This document shows positions 42,801-55,200 of a stretch of DNA of 64,000 bases, in pieces. Made by a program: the position numbers and the translations under genes. A model generated the notes under the pieces. The model worked only from the letters and a program-made list of their open reading frames with translations, searched no databases and was not told where the DNA came from. Positions within the stretch are counted from its first letter, which is position 1; every line of letters starts with the position of its first letter. This stretch comes from Streptomyces sp. CG1 (GTDB taxonomy: Bacteria > Actinomycetota > Actinomycetes > Streptomycetales > Streptomycetaceae), in the NCBI RefSeq assembly GCF_041080625.1, contig NZ_CP163518.1:10161501-10225500 (forward strand). The letters are read 5' to 3'.

Positions 42801-45800
42801 GAAGCCCTGGAGAACGCCCGCCTCACCACCGCCGATGTGGACGCGGTGGAGGCACACGGCACGGGTACGACGCTGGGCGACCCGATCGAGGCCCAGGCGC
42901 TGCTGGCCACCTACGGCCAAGAGCGCTCCGCGGACACCCCGTTGTGGCTGGGGTCGGTCAAGTCCAACATCGGGCACACCCAGGCGGCCGCCGGTGTCGC
43001 GGGCGTCATCAAGATGGTGATGGCCATGCGGCACGGGGTCCTGCCGCAGACCCTGCACGTGGACCAGCCGTCCACGAAGGTCGACTGGGACGCCGGACAG
43101 GTACGACTGCTGACCGAGCGGCGGGACTGGCCGCAGCAGAGCCGTCCGCGCCGGGCCGGTGTGTCGTCGTTCGGGATCAGCGGCACCAACGCCCACGTCA
43201 TCCTCGAACAGGCCCCGCCCGCTGCCGCCGAGCCGGATCGCACCGGACCCGAGGGCCTCGCCGTCCCGTGGCTGCTCACCGCCAAGACGCCCGCCGCACT
43301 CGCGGGCCAGGCCGCAGCCCTTCTCGGCCACCTCGACACCCACCCCGAAGCCGACCCGTCCGACATCGGCTGGACGCTCGCCACCGCCCGCGCCCGCTTC
43401 TCGCACCGGGCCTCGATCACCGGAGCCGACACGGCCGAACTGCGCAGCGCCCTCGCTGCGTTGGCCGACGGCACCACCGCCCGCACCCTCGTGGAAGGCA
43501 CTGCGCCCGGCCGCGCCCGGCCCGTGTTCGTCTTCCCCGGCCAGGGCTCCCAGTGGTCCGGCATGGCCACCCAACTCCTCGGTGAGTCCCCGGCGTTCGC
43601 TGCCCGCATGGCCGAGTGCGCCGCCGCCCTGGCGCCGTACACCGACTTGGACTTCCACACCGAGCTGCGCGGCGACCTCGACCGCGTCGACGTCGTCCAG
43701 CCGCTGCTGTGGGCCGTGATGGTGTCCCTGGCGCACACCTGGAGCGCGTACGGCGTCACCCCGGCCGCCGTCATCGGCCACTCCCAGGGCGAGATCGCCG
43801 CCGCCTGCGCGGTCGGCGCCCTGTCGCTGCAGGACGGCGCTCGTGTCGTCGCCCTGCGGTCCCAGGCCATCGCCGAGCTGCTGTCCGGCTCCGGCGGCAT
43901 GATGTCCGTCGCCGAGGGCGCCGACACGGTCGGCGCCCGGCTCACCGCCTGGGACGGCCGGCTCTCCGTCGCCGCCGTCAACGGCGCCGCCTCCACGGTG
44001 GTGTCCGGCGACCCCGACGCCCTGGACGAACTCCTCACGCAGCTGCGGAAGGAGAAGGTCCGCGCCAAGCGCCTGCCCGTGGACTACGCCTCCCACAGCG
44101 CCCACGTCGAGACCCTGCGCGAGCGCCTTGCCGACGTCCTCGACGGCATCGAGCCGCGCGCCACCCAGGTGCCGTTCTACTCGACCGTCACCGGCGGCGC
44201 GATCGACACCACGGAACTCGGCGCCGGGTACTGGTACACCAACCTGCGCGGAACCGTGCTGTTCGAGGACGCGGTGCGCGCCGCCGTCGCCGACGGGCAC
44301 CAGCTGTTCATCGAGTCCAGCCCGCATCCGGTGCTCACCGTCGGCATCCAGGAGACCGACGACGCCGTGGCCGCCGTAGGCTCCCTGCGCCGCGACGAAG
44401 GCGGCCGGGACCGGCTGCTGACCGCCCTCGGCGAGGCCTTCACCCACGGCGCCGGCGTCGACTGGGCCGCCGTCGCCGAGGGCCGCCGCCCGCGCCGCGT
44501 CCCGCTGCCCGGCTACGCCTTCCAGCGCGAGTGGTACTGGCTCGACAGCACCGCGACCGGCGCCGATGTCACCTCCGCCGGACTCGCCCCCACCGACCAC
44601 GCCCTGCTCGGCGCCGCGATGGTACGGGCCGACAGCGAGGGCGCCGTCCTCACCGGGCGCCTCTCGCCCGGGATCCAGCCCTGGCTGGAGGACCACCGGG
44701 TCGGCGGCCGGCTGCTCTTCCCCGGCACCGGCCATCTGGAGCTGGCCCTGCGCGCCGGCGACCAGGTCGGCTGCGGCGACATCGCCGAACTCACCCTGCA
44801 CGCCCCGCTGGTCCTGCCCGACCACGGCGCCGTCCAGCTCCAGGTCGTCGTCGGCACGCCCGAGGGGGACACCCGCCCGGTCACCATCTGGTCGCGTCCG
44901 GAGAGCCCCGACGAGGAACTGCCGTGGACCCGGCACGCCGACGGCCTCCTCGCCCCCACAGGGACCCTCGCGACCACCCCCGACCCGCTCACCGCCTGGC
45001 CCCCGCAGGGCGCCGAAGCCATCGGCCTGGACGGCCTGTACGACGAACTCGCCGCCCTCGGCCTCGGCTACGGGCCGCTGTTCCAGGGGCTGCGCGCCGC
45101 CTGGCGCAGCGAGGACGGCCTCTACGCGGAGATCTCCACCGACGCCTCACCCGACGGCTTCGGACTGCACCCGGCCCTGTCCGACGCCGCCCTGCACACC
45201 GTCGGCCTCACCGACGCCGCGGGCGAGGAGGCCCTGCTGCCGTTCGCCTGGTCCGGTGTACGGCTGCACGCCACCGGCGCCACCGCGCTGCGTGTCCGCG
45301 TCCGGCCCGCCGGTGAGGGCACCGTCTCCCTCACCCTCGCCGACCCCACGGGCGCGCCCGTCGCCACCGTCGACTCCCTCACGCTGCGGCCCCTGAGGAC
45401 GGATGCGCTGGCCGCCGCGGCCCGCCCGGCCCGCGCGGGTGGGCTGTACCGGGTGGACTGGGTGCCGGCACCCTCGGCCACACAGGCCGTTGAGGCGCTG
45501 GAAGTGGTGCGGGCCCCGGCCGGAGTGAACGCCGCCGAGACCCGGGTGGCCGTGGACACGGTCCTGGACGAGCTGCGTGTCCGGCTCGCCGACGACGATC
45601 TGACTCTCGTGGTCATCACCGGCACCGACCCGGCGGGAGCCGCCGTCGGCGGACTGGTCCGCTCGGCCCAGTCGGAGAACCCGGGCCGTATCGTTCTGGT
45701 CGAGGCCGAGGCCGCTTGGGAGCCGGACGCCGAACGCCTCGCCGAGGCGGTCGCCACCGGTGAGCCGCACCTCGCCTTCCGCGACGGCGCCTGGCTGGCG

Positions 45801-48800
45801 CCGCGGCTGGCCCGCGTCACCGGCGGACCCGACACCAGCGAGAGCCCCGGGCTGGGCACCGGCACCGTCCTGCTCACCGGCGCCACCGGCGCCCTCGGCG
45901 GGATCCTCGCCCGCCATCTCGTCGCCGAGCGGAACGTACGGCACCTGCTGCTGCTCAGCCGCAGCGGCGCCACCGACGACCTCGCCGCCGAACTGACCGA
46001 GCTGGGCGCCGAGGTGACGAGCGTCGCCTGTGACGTCGCCGACCGCGCCGCGCTCGCCGCCGTACTGGACGCCGTACCGGCGAAGCGGCCGCTGACCGCC
46101 GTGATCCACGCGGCCGGCGTACTCGCCGACGGCGTGCTCGGCTCCCTGACCCCGGAGCGGATCGACACGGTGTTCCGGCCGAAGGTCGACGCCGCCTGGA
46201 ACCTGCACGAACTGACCGCGGACCTCGATCTGTCGGCGTTCGTGCTGTTCTCCTCGTCCGCCGCCACGCTCGGCTCGCCGGGGCAGGCGAACTACGCCGC
46301 TGCCAACGCGTACTTGGACGCGCTCGCCGTACACCGGCGGGCCCTCGGGCTGCCCGCGCACTCCCTGGCCTGGGGCCTGTGGGCGCAGGCGGGTGGCATG
46401 ACCGGCACTCTCGACGCTACCGACCTCACGCGCATCGCCCGCGGCGGTGTCGCCCCGCTGGAGACGGAGGAGGGAGTCGCCCTCTTCGACGCCGCCGTGC
46501 GCGGCGCCGACCCCGCCGTGCTGCCGGTGAAGCTGGACATGGCCTCCCTGCGCGCCCAGGGCGAGGGCCTGGCCCCGCTGTTCCGTGCCCTGGTGCCCGT
46601 GCGCCGGGCCGGTGCGGCCACCGGACAGAGCGCGGCAGGGGGTGCCGAGGCCCTGCGGGAGCGGCTCGCCGGGCTGCTGGATACGGAGCGGGCAGCGTTC
46701 CTCACCGAACTCGTGCAGAACCACGTCGCGACCCTCCTCGGCTACCGCTCCGCCCAGGACGTCGGCCGCACCCTGGCCTTCAAGGAACTCGGCTTCGACT
46801 CACTCGCGGCCGTCGAACTGCGCAACCGGCTCACCGCGGCGACAGGCCTCCGGCTGCCCGCGACCCTCGTGTTCGACCACCCCACGCCCACGGAACTCGC
46901 CGGCTATCTGCTCGGTGAACTCACCGGCACCCTCGCCGAGGAGACCGTTCGCACGGCCCCCCGGAGCGCCGCCGTCGACGAACCGATCGCCGTCATCGGC
47001 ATGGCCTGCCGCTTCCCCGGCGACATCGCCTCACCCGAGGACCTGTGGCGGCTGGTGGCCGAAGGCCGCGACGCCATCGGTGAGTTCCCGAGCGACCGCG
47101 GCTGGGACGTCGACAACCTCTACGACCCGACCCTGGACCGGCCGGGCACCAGCTACACCCGGCACGGCGCCTTCCTGTACGACGCCGCCGACTTCGACCC
47201 GGCGTTCTTCGCCATGGACGACGAGGAGGCGGAGGTCACCGACCCCCAGCAGCGGCTGCTGCTGGAGACCTCCTGGGAGGCGCTGGAGCGCGCCTCCATC
47301 GATCCCGCCACCCTGCGCGGCTCCGACACCGGTGTCTTCGCGGGCGTGATGTACCACGACTACTTCGGCAGCTTCGGCTCCGGCAGCGTGGTCTCCGGCC
47401 GGGTCGCCTACACCCTGGGCCTGGAGGGGCCGACACTCTCCGTGGACACGGCCTGCTCCTCCTCGCTGGTGGCGCTGCACCTGGCGGCACAGTCGCTGCG
47501 CGACGGCGACTGCTCGCTGGCGCTGGCCGGGGGAGTGACCGTCATGGCCACCCCGGGCACCTTCGTGGAGTTCAGCCGGCACCGGGGCCTGTCCCGGGAC
47601 GGCCGCTGCAAGCCCTTCGCGGACGCGGCCGACGGCACCGGCTTCGGCGAGGGCGCCGGCGTCCTGCTCCTGGAGCGGCTCTCCGACGCTCGCCGCAACG
47701 GCCACAAGATCCTCGCCGTGCTGCGCGGCACCGCCGTCAACCAGGACGGCGCCTCCAACGGCATCAGCGCCCCCAACGGCCCCGCCCAGCAGCGCGTCAT
47801 CCGCCGCGCCCTGCAGGCGGCCGGTGTCCAGGCCGCCGAGGTCGATGTGGTCGAGGCCCACGGCACCGGCACCACCCTCGGCGACCCCATCGAGGCCCAG
47901 GCGCTGATCGCCACCTACGGCACCGAGCACACCGAGGACTCCCCGTTGTGGCTAGGCTCGGTCAAGTCCAACCTGGGCCACACCCAGGCCGCCGCCGGTG
48001 TCGCCGGGGTCATCAAGATGGTCGAGGCCATCCGCAACGAGACCCTCCCGGCCAGCCTCGGCATCGACCGGCCATCCCGGCACGTGGAGTGGGAGGGCGC
48101 GGGCGTCCGCCTGCTCACCGAGAACCGCCCCTGGCCCGACCCGGGCCGCCCGCGCCGCGCCGGCATCTCCTCCTTCGGTATCTCCGGCACCAACGCCCAT
48201 GTCATCGTGGAGGCCGCGCCCGCGGAGGAGCCCGCGACCCCGCACACAGTCCCGCCCGTCGACACCGTGCCGTGGCTGCTCTCCGGCCACACCCCGGACG
48301 CCCTGCGCGCCCAGGCCGCCCGGCTGCTGGAGCACCTGTCCGCCGCCCGGGACACCGCTCCGGACACCGACCCGCACCGCCTCGCCGGCGCGCTGGCCCA
48401 CGCCCGCACCCGGCTCGGCCACCGGGCCGCCGTCCTCGGCCGTACCCGCGACGAACTGACCACGGGCATAAGGGCGTTGGTGGAGGGTCGCACCCCCCAG
48501 GCCGGTGCCCTCGGCACCGCCACCGACGGCCGGTTCGCTGTCCTCTTCTCCGGCCAGGGCTCGCAGCTGCCGGGCATGGGCACCCGCCTCGGGGCCGCGT
48601 TCCCTGCGTTCGCCGCCGCCTTCGACGAGGTACGCGCCCACCTGGACCCGCTGCTGGACCGGCCGCTCGCCGACGTCCTGGACTCCGCCGAGACGCTGGA
48701 GCGCACCGAGTACACCCAGCCCGCGCTGTTCGCCGTGGAAGTGGCCCTGTACCGGCTGCTGGAGTCCTTCGGCGTCCGGCCCGATCTGCTGGCCGGGCAC

Positions 48801-51800
48801 TCCGTCGGTGAGTTCGCCGCCGCCCATGTCGCGGGCGTGCTCGGCCTCGAGGACGCCTGCACCCTCGTCACCGCCCGGGGCCGCCTGATGCAGGCCCTGC
48901 CCGAGGGCGGCGCGATGATCGCCGTACAGGCCGCCGAAGACGAGGTGACGCCGCTGCTGGGCGACGGAGTCGGGATCGCCGCCGTCAACGGGCCCACGTC
49001 CGTGGTGGTTTCCGGCCCCGCCGGACCGGCCCGCGCCCTGGCCGCCCGCTTCGATCGCACCAAGGAGCTGGCCGTCAGCCACGCTTTTCACTCGGCCCTG
49101 ATGGAGCCGATGCTGGAGGAGTTCCGCGAGATCGCCGCGTCGCTGTCGTACGGCACACTGCGCATCCCGCTGGTGTCCACCCTCACTGGTGCCCCGGCCG
49201 CCCCGGACGAGCTGTCCACCCCCGAGTACTGGGTGCGGCACGCCCGTGAGGCCGTCCGCTTCGCCGACGCCGTCACCGCCCTGCACGACGCGGGCGTACG
49301 GCACTTCGCGGAGGTCGGTCCGGGCAGCGCGCTGACCGCCGCGGCCGGCGAGTGCCTGCCGGACGGCACGGCCGTCGTACCGCTGCTGCGCAGGGACCGC
49401 GAGGAGACCGAGGCCTTCGTCACCGGGCTCGCCGCGCTGCACGTGCACGGCGCCGCCGTCGACTGGACGGCCCTGGTGCCGCACCGCGACGGCTCGGACC
49501 TGCCCACCTACGCCTTCCAACGCAGCCGCTACTGGATGACCGGCGATGTCGGCCTGCCGCGCCCGGCCGCCGACCATCCGCTGCTGGGCACCGCCGTCGA
49601 ACTCGCCGGTGCCGACGGCACCTTGTACACCGGCCACCTGTCCCTCGCCGACCACCCGTGGCTCGCGGACCACACCGTCGGCGGCGTTCCGCTGCTGCCG
49701 GGCACCGCCTTCGTCGAGATGGCCCTCGCCGCCGGGGCCCACGTCGGCTGCGGCACGGTGGAGGATCTGACCGTCACCGAACCGCTGGTCCTGCCCGAGG
49801 ACGGCGCCGTACGCCTCCAGGCCACGGTCGGCGAGCCCGATGCGTCCGGCACCCGCGCCTTCCGTGTGTACGCCGCCACGGCCGACGGTGACCCGTGGAC
49901 CACCCACGCCACCGGCCTGCTGCGGCCCGCCGGGGAACGGCCCGCCCACGACCTCGCCGCCTGGCCGCCGCCCGGCGCCGAACCGGTCGACCTGGACGGC
50001 GTCTACGAGCGGCTGGCCGAGCTGGGCGCCGAGTACGGGCCCCGCTTCCAGGGCCTGCGCGCCGCCTGGCGGCGCGGTGACGAGGCGTACGCCGAGGTCG
50101 CCGTCCCCGCCGACGGCACCGCGTTCGGCCTGCACCCGGCGCTGTTCGACTCCGCCCTGCACACCATCGGGCTGCGCGCCGGGGCCGAGGAGCGCATGAC
50201 GCTGCCCTTCGCCTGGAACGGTGTCGAGTTGTACACGCGGGGCGCGCGTGCCCTGCGGGTGCGGATCGCCCCGGCCGGTACCGGCGCGGTGCGTATCGAG
50301 ACCGCCGACGAGACCGGCTGGCCGGTGGCGCGGGTCGCGTCGCTGTCGCTGCGCGAGGTGGACCCGCAGCGGATCGCCGCGGCCGCCGCGGGCGGACACG
50401 ACGACCTGTTCGCCCTCGACTGGGTGCCCCTTTCCGTGCCGGTGGCCCCGCAGGCCGGACGCTGGACCGTACTCGGCGCCGATCGCGAGGAGCTGGCGGC
50501 CGCAATGGCCGGGGAGGTGGCCGAGGTCGCCGTGGCCGCCGATCTGGCCGAGGCCGCCGAACAGGCCCCCGACACCCTGGTCGTCGTGCACACCGGGGGC
50601 GACGGAGCGGAAGCGATGCGGGCCGGCGTCCGCGAGCTGCTCGCCCGGGTGCAGGACTGGCTGGCCGACGTCCGGTTCGCCGAGACCACCCTGGTGGTGG
50701 CCACCAGTGGCGCAACCGGTCCCGAGGACGTCACCGACCCCGGTGCCGCCGCCGCGTGGGGCCTGATCCGCTCCGCCCAGTCCGAACACCCGGACCGGCT
50801 GGTCCTCGCCGACCTGGACGCCACGGATGCCTCCCGACGCCTGCTGCCCTCCGCCGTAGCCTCTGGTGAACCCCAACTGGTCCTGAGGGACGGGGCGTTG
50901 ACCGTCCCCCGGCTGGTGCGGGCCCCGCGCCTGGCCGAGTCCGCCCCGGCCGACTGGTCCGGCGGTGTCCTGGTCACCGGCGGCACCGGAGCCCTGGGGC
51001 GGCTGGTCGCCAGGCACCTCGTCACCGCCCATGGCGCCGAGCGGCTGGTGCTGCTCAGCCGCAGCGGACCCGAGGGACCCGGTGCGGCCGAGCTGAGCGA
51101 GGAACTCACCGCGCTCGGCGCGCAGGTGACGATCGTCGCCTGCGACGCCGCCGACCGTGCCGCCCTCGCCCGAGTCCTGGACGAGCACCCGGTCTCCGCG
51201 GTCGTACACACCGCGGGCGTCCTCGCCGACGCCGTCCTGACCTCGCTCACACCGGAGCGGCTCGACACGGTGCTGCGGCCGAAGCTCGACGCCGCCTGGA
51301 ACCTGCACGAACTGACCCTCGAACGGCCGCTGACCGCGTTCGTGCTGTTCTCCTCGGCGGCCGGTCTGCTCGGCAGCCCCGGCCAGGCCGGGTACGCCGC
51401 CGCCAACACCTTCCTCGACTCCCTTGCCGCGCACCGTCGTTCACTCGGCCTGCCCGCGGTCTCGCTCGCCTGGGGCGCCTGGGCCGGCAGCGGCGGCATG
51501 GCCGACCGGCTCGGCGACACCGACAGCCGCCGCATGGCTTCCGGTGGGGTGCTCGCCCTCGACGCGGAGGCGGGGCTCGCCCTGTTCGACACGGGCGTGG
51601 GCCGCGCCGAGCCGGTCCTGCTGCCGGCCCGCCTCGACCTCGCCCCGCGCGAGGCCGCCCGTATCGCCCCGCTGCTGCGCTCCCTGGTACGGGCACCGCG
51701 CCGCACCGGGCCCGGAGCTTCGGCCGCCGCCTCGGCACTGCGCCGCGAACTGGCCGGACTCGCGCCCGAGGAGTCGGCCGAACGGCTGCTGCGGCTGGTG

Positions 51801-52247
51801 CGGGACGAGGCCCGGTCGGTGCTCGGCATCGAGGAGATCGAGAACGAACTGCCCTTCAAGGACCTCGGGTTCGACTCGCTGACCGCCGTCGAGTTCCGCA
51901 ACCGGCTCAACGAGGCCACCGGCCTCCGGCTGACCGCCACGCTCGTCTTCGACCACCCGACACCGGCCGCGCTCACCGAGCACCTCGCCGCCGAACTGGC
52001 CCCGCGCACCGCCGACGGCCCGCGCGACGAGGAGGACGCCGTGCGGGCCGCGCTCGCCGCCATCCCGGTGGGCCGGCTCCGCGAGGCGGGCTTGCTGGAC
52101 AGCCTGCTCGAACTCGCCGGACTGCGGCCCGCGCCGGAGTCGGCGGCGGCCGGTGAACCCGGCGGCGCGTCGATCGACGCGATGGACGCCGAGAGCCTGA
52201 TCAGCATGGCGCTCGACGATCTCGTCGAGGACGACGACGCCCTGTGA
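36849..52247 (+). CDS. Type I modular PKS, modules 3-5: three KS-AT-DH-KR-ACP modules
   Basis: This 5132-residue trimodular synthase is the largest gene in the window. An N-terminal docking helix (residues 1-34) is followed by three complete dehydrating modules with ACP serines at 1650, 3318 and 5010. All KS Cys, DH His/Asp and KR Tyr residues are present (listed under each module). The C-terminal docking segment ([17 protein letters not shown]) is of the helical type that pairs with a coiled-coil N-terminus such as that of the next protein. Three successive ketoreductions and dehydrations should build a conjugated triene, with one methyl branch set by AT4. The ATG follows AGGAG after a long 12-base spacer and a 102-bp gap from module 2, the only real gap among the PKS genes. 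Confidence 0.94.
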   Translation: MTNDEKLLSYLKRVSADLAQTRQRLREVETQDREPIAIVGMSCRFPGGVTTPEEFWRLVHDGTDAIGDFPEDRGWDVDALYDPDPDATGKTYVRRGGFLDDAAGFEPDFFGISPREAVAMDPQQRLLLEVSWEALERARIAPDSAHGARIGVFAGTNGQDYKDLLAKMPEDSEAALGTGVLAAVISGRISYTLGLEGPAVTIDTACSSALVAVHLAVQALRNKECTLALAGGATVMSTPNNFIAFSRQRGLALDGRCKSFADAADGTGWSEGAGMLALERLSDARRNGHEVLAVVRGSAVNQDGASNGLTAPNGPSQQRVIRAALTGAQLGPADVDLLEAHGTGTTLGDPIEAQALLATYGQDRPAETPLWLGSVKSNIGHTQAAAGVAGIIKAVLAIRHQVLPKSLFADEPSTKVDWDQGQVRLLTENRPWTDPGRPRRAAVSSFGASGTNAHTILEEAPSEEAAEPEQRTAPPLVPWVLSGRTERALREQAARLVAGAGELDAVDVAHSLAATRTAHQYRAVVLGADLDALTTAATRVAEGGQGAAFGRVRKGQTAFLFTGQGSQRAGMGRELYAYFPVFARAMDEICGLFGDDLRDLMFGDDPEPLNRTARTQTALFAFEVALYRLVESWGVTPDYLAGHSIGEIAAAHVAGVLDLKDATALVAARGRLMQALPEGGAMIAVRATEEEVRPLLTERVGIAAVNGPDSVVISGDAAEAEAVAARFEKSRRLKVSHAFHSPLMEPMLADFRAVVTSLTFHRATIPVVSNVTGALATQDLATPDYWVRHVREAVRFDDGIRALVAEGVTRYLELGPDAVLTAMARECLAAAGTDPDAVLVAATRRERDETETLLTAVAQLYVGGATVDWTALFTGARTVDLPTTAFQRDRFWPETATTVGDVGSAGLDFADHPLLGAATVLADSDGAVLTGRLSVRTHAWLADHVVGGSVVVPGTAMVELAVRAGDQVGCGRLEELALEIPLVLPPDDGVRVQVAVGAPDASGARTVHVYARAESLPADEPWTLHASGLLASGTGTPGTRLDVWPPEDAEPLDTTGLYGRHAAAGLEYGPVFQALTAAWRRGEEVFAEVRLSERPAADAPRFGLHPAAFDAALHSLALLGDGTADDTARLPFMFAGVTLHAVGASVLRARLVPTGPDAFAVDLADATGAPVATVTSLASRPLTNLRAARDTTADALFTLDWQPLPLETDAPDVEHRVLHSTPGTDADAVREALHRALAALQDDDPRPLAVVTCGAVSVAGEDVPDLAGAAVWGLVRSAQSENPDRFVLLDLEPGGDAAAVLPAVLASGEPQVALRSGAARAARLVRAEVLPESRELTIDPAGTVLLTGATGGLGPVLARHLVTAYGVRHLALLSRSGNSDDLIAELAGLGATATAHACDVADRDALAAVLAGIAASRPLAAVVHAAGVLDDGVVSSLNPERIDTVLAPKALGALHLHELTDGVSAFVLFSSVAGTVGAPGQGNYAAANALLDALAAHRHAQGAPALSLAWGPWAPSGGMTSSLDEADRARMARGGMTALSAEEGTALFDLAARAGRPALAPVRLNLPALRAQGGGLAPVFRALAGRPVRREAAAEGADVTFAERMAALGDEERAEALLHTVRAHVAAVLGHAHPDGVETDRAFKDLGFDSLAAIELRNSLSEEMGQRLSATLVFDHPSPEALAAHLGSLVGGARAGARRGRRTVKARADEPLAIVGLACRYPGGVRSPEDLWRLVADGTDAITPFPANRGWDVDRIVDPARQRPDTSYVGEGGFLHDAGEFDAAFFGISPKEALVMDPQQRLLLEASWEALESAGIDPHSLKGSRTGVFAGVQYHDYFGSFGSGSIISGRIAYTLGLEGPSLSVDTACSSSLVALHLAAQSLRQGESGLALVGGVAVMATPETFIEFSRQGALAPDARTRAFADAAGGTVWGEGVGVMVVERLSDARRNGHEVLAVVRGTAVNQDGASNGLTAPNGPSQERVILEALENARLTTADVDAVEAHGTGTTLGDPIEAQALLATYGQERSADTPLWLGSVKSNIGHTQAAAGVAGVIKMVMAMRHGVLPQTLHVDQPSTKVDWDAGQVRLLTERRDWPQQSRPRRAGVSSFGISGTNAHVILEQAPPAAAEPDRTGPEGLAVPWLLTAKTPAALAGQAAALLGHLDTHPEADPSDIGWTLATARARFSHRASITGADTAELRSALAALADGTTARTLVEGTAPGRARPVFVFPGQGSQWSGMATQLLGESPAFAARMAECAAALAPYTDLDFHTELRGDLDRVDVVQPLLWAVMVSLAHTWSAYGVTPAAVIGHSQGEIAAACAVGALSLQDGARVVALRSQAIAELLSGSGGMMSVAEGADTVGARLTAWDGRLSVAAVNGAASTVVSGDPDALDELLTQLRKEKVRAKRLPVDYASHSAHVETLRERLADVLDGIEPRATQVPFYSTVTGGAIDTTELGAGYWYTNLRGTVLFEDAVRAAVADGHQLFIESSPHPVLTVGIQETDDAVAAVGSLRRDEGGRDRLLTALGEAFTHGAGVDWAAVAEGRRPRRVPLPGYAFQREWYWLDSTATGADVTSAGLAPTDHALLGAAMVRADSEGAVLTGRLSPGIQPWLEDHRVGGRLLFPGTGHLELALRAGDQVGCGDIAELTLHAPLVLPDHGAVQLQVVVGTPEGDTRPVTIWSRPESPDEELPWTRHADGLLAPTGTLATTPDPLTAWPPQGAEAIGLDGLYDELAALGLGYGPLFQGLRAAWRSEDGLYAEISTDASPDGFGLHPALSDAALHTVGLTDAAGEEALLPFAWSGVRLHATGATALRVRVRPAGEGTVSLTLADPTGAPVATVDSLTLRPLRTDALAAAARPARAGGLYRVDWVPAPSATQAVEALEVVRAPAGVNAAETRVAVDTVLDELRVRLADDDLTLVVITGTDPAGAAVGGLVRSAQSENPGRIVLVEAEAAWEPDAERLAEAVATGEPHLAFRDGAWLAPRLARVTGGPDTSESPGLGTGTVLLTGATGALGGILARHLVAERNVRHLLLLSRSGATDDLAAELTELGAEVTSVACDVADRAALAAVLDAVPAKRPLTAVIHAAGVLADGVLGSLTPERIDTVFRPKVDAAWNLHELTADLDLSAFVLFSSSAATLGSPGQANYAAANAYLDALAVHRRALGLPAHSLAWGLWAQAGGMTGTLDATDLTRIARGGVAPLETEEGVALFDAAVRGADPAVLPVKLDMASLRAQGEGLAPLFRALVPVRRAGAATGQSAAGGAEALRERLAGLLDTERAAFLTELVQNHVATLLGYRSAQDVGRTLAFKELGFDSLAAVELRNRLTAATGLRLPATLVFDHPTPTELAGYLLGELTGTLAEETVRTAPRSAAVDEPIAVIGMACRFPGDIASPEDLWRLVAEGRDAIGEFPSDRGWDVDNLYDPTLDRPGTSYTRHGAFLYDAADFDPAFFAMDDEEAEVTDPQQRLLLETSWEALERASIDPATLRGSDTGVFAGVMYHDYFGSFGSGSVVSGRVAYTLGLEGPTLSVDTACSSSLVALHLAAQSLRDGDCSLALAGGVTVMATPGTFVEFSRHRGLSRDGRCKPFADAADGTGFGEGAGVLLLERLSDARRNGHKILAVLRGTAVNQDGASNGISAPNGPAQQRVIRRALQAAGVQAAEVDVVEAHGTGTTLGDPIEAQALIATYGTEHTEDSPLWLGSVKSNLGHTQAAAGVAGVIKMVEAIRNETLPASLGIDRPSRHVEWEGAGVRLLTENRPWPDPGRPRRAGISSFGISGTNAHVIVEAAPAEEPATPHTVPPVDTVPWLLSGHTPDALRAQAARLLEHLSAARDTAPDTDPHRLAGALAHARTRLGHRAAVLGRTRDELTTGIRALVEGRTPQAGALGTATDGRFAVLFSGQGSQLPGMGTRLGAAFPAFAAAFDEVRAHLDPLLDRPLADVLDSAETLERTEYTQPALFAVEVALYRLLESFGVRPDLLAGHSVGEFAAAHVAGVLGLEDACTLVTARGRLMQALPEGGAMIAVQAAEDEVTPLLGDGVGIAAVNGPTSVVVSGPAGPARALAARFDRTKELAVSHAFHSALMEPMLEEFREIAASLSYGTLRIPLVSTLTGAPAAPDELSTPEYWVRHAREAVRFADAVTALHDAGVRHFAEVGPGSALTAAAGECLPDGTAVVPLLRRDREETEAFVTGLAALHVHGAAVDWTALVPHRDGSDLPTYAFQRSRYWMTGDVGLPRPAADHPLLGTAVELAGADGTLYTGHLSLADHPWLADHTVGGVPLLPGTAFVEMALAAGAHVGCGTVEDLTVTEPLVLPEDGAVRLQATVGEPDASGTRAFRVYAATADGDPWTTHATGLLRPAGERPAHDLAAWPPPGAEPVDLDGVYERLAELGAEYGPRFQGLRAAWRRGDEAYAEVAVPADGTAFGLHPALFDSALHTIGLRAGAEERMTLPFAWNGVELYTRGARALRVRIAPAGTGAVRIETADETGWPVARVASLSLREVDPQRIAAAAAGGHDDLFALDWVPLSVPVAPQAGRWTVLGADREELAAAMAGEVAEVAVAADLAEAAEQAPDTLVVVHTGGDGAEAMRAGVRELLARVQDWLADVRFAETTLVVATSGATGPEDVTDPGAAAAWGLIRSAQSEHPDRLVLADLDATDASRRLLPSAVASGEPQLVLRDGALTVPRLVRAPRLAESAPADWSGGVLVTGGTGALGRLVARHLVTAHGAERLVLLSRSGPEGPGAAELSEELTALGAQVTIVACDAADRAALARVLDEHPVSAVVHTAGVLADAVLTSLTPERLDTVLRPKLDAAWNLHELTLERPLTAFVLFSSAAGLLGSPGQAGYAAANTFLDSLAAHRRSLGLPAVSLAWGAWAGSGGMADRLGDTDSRRMASGGVLALDAEAGLALFDTGVGRAEPVLLPARLDLAPREAARIAPLLRSLVRAPRRTGPGASAAASALRRELAGLAPEESAERLLRLVRDEARSVLGIEEIENELPFKDLGFDSLTAVEFRNRLNEATGLRLTATLVFDHPTPAALTEHLAAELAPRTADGPRDEEDAVRAALAAIPVGRLREAGLLDSLLELAGLRPAPESAAAGEPGGASIDAMDAESLISMALDDLVEDDDAL
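36945..41930 (+). other. PKS module 3 (KS-AT-DH-KR-ACP, malonyl)
   Basis: KS C206 lies in DTACSSA (not SSS) and the gate segment is [17 protein letters not shown] has S644 in GHSIGE and a HAFH motif (malonyl). DH has H944 ([11 protein letters not shown]) and D1110 (FDAALH). KR has [11 protein letters not shown] and Y1484. ACP has S1650. This KS should accept the beta-hydroxy intermediate from module 2. Confidence 0.85.
41976..46960 (+). other. PKS module 4 (KS-AT-DH-KR-ACP, methylmalonyl)
   Basis: KS C1868 has gate segment [15 protein letters not shown] has S2312 in GHSQGE, the RVDVVQ motif and Y2413 in YASH, the three landmarks of methylmalonyl-CoA specificity. DH has H2616 ([11 protein letters not shown]) and D2779 (SDAALH). 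KR has [11 protein letters not shown] instead of LDD, and Y3149. ACP has S3318. This is the only branching extender in the assembly line. Confidence 0.85.
46977..52020 (+). other. PKS module 5 (KS-AT-DH-KR-ACP, malonyl)
   Basis: KS C3536 has gate segment [13 protein letters not shown]. The KS contains [17 protein letters not shown] where other modules read FFGISP. AT has S3985 in GHSVGE and H4078 in HAFH (malonyl). DH has H4275 ([11 protein letters not shown]) and D4434 (FDSALH). KR has [11 protein letters not shown] and Y4849. ACP has S5010. The C-terminal docking tail follows. Confidence 0.85.
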
Positions 52248-52273
52248 CGACGCCTGCGACAAGGAAGAACACC

Positions 52274-55200
52274 ATGGCCGAGGCCGAGAAGCCCGACACC
52301 AGGATGGTCGAGGCGCTGCGCGCCTCGCTGAAGGAGATCGAGCGGCTGCGGGAACGCAACCGCGCGCTGACCGCGGCGGCCCGGGAACCGGTCGCGATCG
52401 TCGGCATGGCCTGCCGTTATCCGGGCGGCGTCCGGTCCCCCGAGGACCTGTGGCGCCTGGTCGCGGACGGCGCCGAAGGCATCACCGAGTTCCCCGGCGA
52501 CCGCGGCTGGGACCCGGACCTGTACGACCCGACCCCGGGCGTGCCGGGCCGCTCCTACACCCGCGAGGGCGGATTCCTGCACGACGCGGGTGACTTCGAC
52601 GCCGCGTTCTTCGGCATCAGCCCGAACGACGCCCTCGTCATGGACCCACAGCAGCGGCTGCTGCTCGAAGGCTCCTGGGAGGCGCTGGAGAACGCCGGCA
52701 TCGACCCCGTGTCGCTGCGCGGCAGCCGCACCGGCGTCTTCGCGGGCGTCATGTACCACGACTACTTCGGCAGCTTCGGCTCCGGCAGTATCGTCTCCGG
52801 CCGCGTCGCCTACACCCTCGGTCTGGAGGGCCCGACGCTCAGCGTCGACACCGCCTGCTCCTCGTCGCTCGTCACGCTGCACCTGGCCGCCCAGGCGCTC
52901 CGGCAGGGCGAGTGCACCCTGGCGCTGGCCGGGGGAGTGACGGTGATGGCCTCGCCGGGCACCTACGTCGAGTTCAGCCGGCAGGGCGCCCTCTCCCCGG
53001 ACGGCCGCTGCCGCTCCTTCGCCGACGACGCGGCCGGCACCGGGTTCTCCGAAGGCCTGGGCGTCCTCGTGCTGGAACGGCTGAGCGACGCCCGGCGCCA
53101 CGGCCACGACGTGCTGGCCGTCGTCCGCGGCTCCGCCGTCAACCAGGACGGCGCCTCCAACGGCCTCACGGCGCCCAACGGTCCCTCGCAGCAGCGGGTG
53201 ATCCGGCAGGCGCTGGCCGCGGCCCGCTTGTCGGCCACCGACGTGGACGCGGTCGAGGCGCACGGCACGGGTACGACACTGGGTGATCCGATCGAGGCAC
53301 AGGCGCTCCTGGCGACCTACGGCCAGGACCGCGAGGCCCCGCTGTGGCTGGGGTCGGTGAAGTCCAACATCGGGCACACCCAGGCCGCCGCCGGTGTCGC
53401 GGGCGTCATCAAGATGGTCATGGCGATGCGCAAGGGCGTCCTGCCGAAGACCCTCCATGTCGACCAGCCGTCCACGAAGGTCGACTGGGACGCCGGCCGT
53501 GTAAGCCTTCTGACAAACCATCAGCCATGGCCCCGTACGGACCGTCCACGGCGAGCGGGCATCTCCTCCTTCGGGATCAGTGGCACCAACGCCCACACGA
53601 TCATCGAGGAGCCGTCTGCGGAGGACCGACCGTCGACGGACACCGACGCCGACGCCCCGGCCGTCGTATGGCCCCTGTCCGCCCGGTCCGCACAGGCCCT
53701 GCCCGCTCAGGCCGAGCGGCTGCACGCCTTCCTCGCCGACCGGCCCGAGCCGCAGCCGGCGGCCCTCGCCCGGGCCCTCGGCACCCGGCGCACCGCGTTC
53801 GACCACCGCGCGGCCGTCTCCGGCACGGACCGGGAGCAGCTCCTGGCCGGTCTGCACGCCCTCGCCACCGGGACTCCTGCCCCCACGGTGGCCACCGGAA
53901 AGTCCCGGACCGGGACCCGTACGGCGTTTCTGTTCACCGGCCAGGGTGCCCAGCGCCTCGGCATGGGCCTCGAACTCCGCGCCCATTACCCGGTGTTCGC
54001 CGATGCCTTCGACGCGATCGACGCCCGCCTCGGCCTGGACCTCGCCGGGCTGCTGGCGGGCGACGACGCCGACGCCGTGCACCGCACCCAATACGCCCAG
54101 ACGGCACTGTTCGCCTTCGAGGTGGCTCTGTTCCGGCTGCTGGAGTCCTTCGGAGTGCGGCCCGACATCCTGGCCGGGCACTCCGTCGGGGAACTCGCCG
54201 CCGCCCATGTGGCGGGCGTCCTCGACCTGGACGACGCCTGCACCCTGGTCGCCGCCCGAGGCCGGCTCATGCAGGCGCTGCCGGAAGGCGGCGCGATGGT
54301 CGCCGTACAGGCCACCGAGGACGAGGTACGGCCGCTGCTGGACGGCCGGGTCGGGCTCGCCGCGGTCAACGGCCCGTCGTCCGTGGTCCTTTCGGGCGAG
54401 GAGGCCGCGGTGCTCGCCGTCGCCGAGGGCTTCGCGAAGACCAAGCGGCTCTCCGTCTCGCACGCCTTCCACTCACCCCTCATGGACGGCATGCTCGGCG
54501 AATTCCGGTCCGTGGCCGACAAGTTGACCTTCCACGAGCCGCGCATCCCGCTGGTCTCCACCCTCACCGGCCGCCCCGCCGACGGGGAGCAGCTGCGCGA
54601 CCCCGGCTACTGGGTACGGCACGTGCGGGAGACGGTCCGCTTCGCCGACGCGGTCGCCGCCCTCACCGACGCCGGCGCCGGGCGCTTCGTCGAGCTCGGG
54701 CCCGATGCCGTCCTGACCGGCCTCGCCCGCGAGTGCGCGGAAGCGGAAGGTGCCCTCTTCGTCGCCCTCGGCAGGCGGCACGGCGGCGAGCCCGCGGCCC
54801 TCATGTCCGGCCTCGCCCGCCTGTACACGGACGGCCTCGCCCCCGACTGGGCGGCGCTCTTCCCAGGCACGGCCCGCGCCGACCTGCCCGCCTACGCCTT
54901 CCGGCGGGACCGGTACTGGCTGAACGCGGATGTGGCCCTCACCTCCGGTCCCCTCGCGGTGCCGGTGCCGCATGCGGCGGCCCATGACCCCGTGGACGCC
55001 GAGCCGTTGCGGCAGCGGCTGGCCGGAGCCGCGCCTGCCGAGCAGGAGGTGCTGCTCACCGAGGTGATCCGTGCCCAGACCGCCGCGATCCTCGGTCACC
55101 CGGGACCGGAGGCGGTGGAGCCGGATGCCGTCTTCCTGGAGATCGGCATGGACTCCGTCTCCGCGGCCGAACTCCGCAGCGCCCTCGGTACCGCCCTGGG

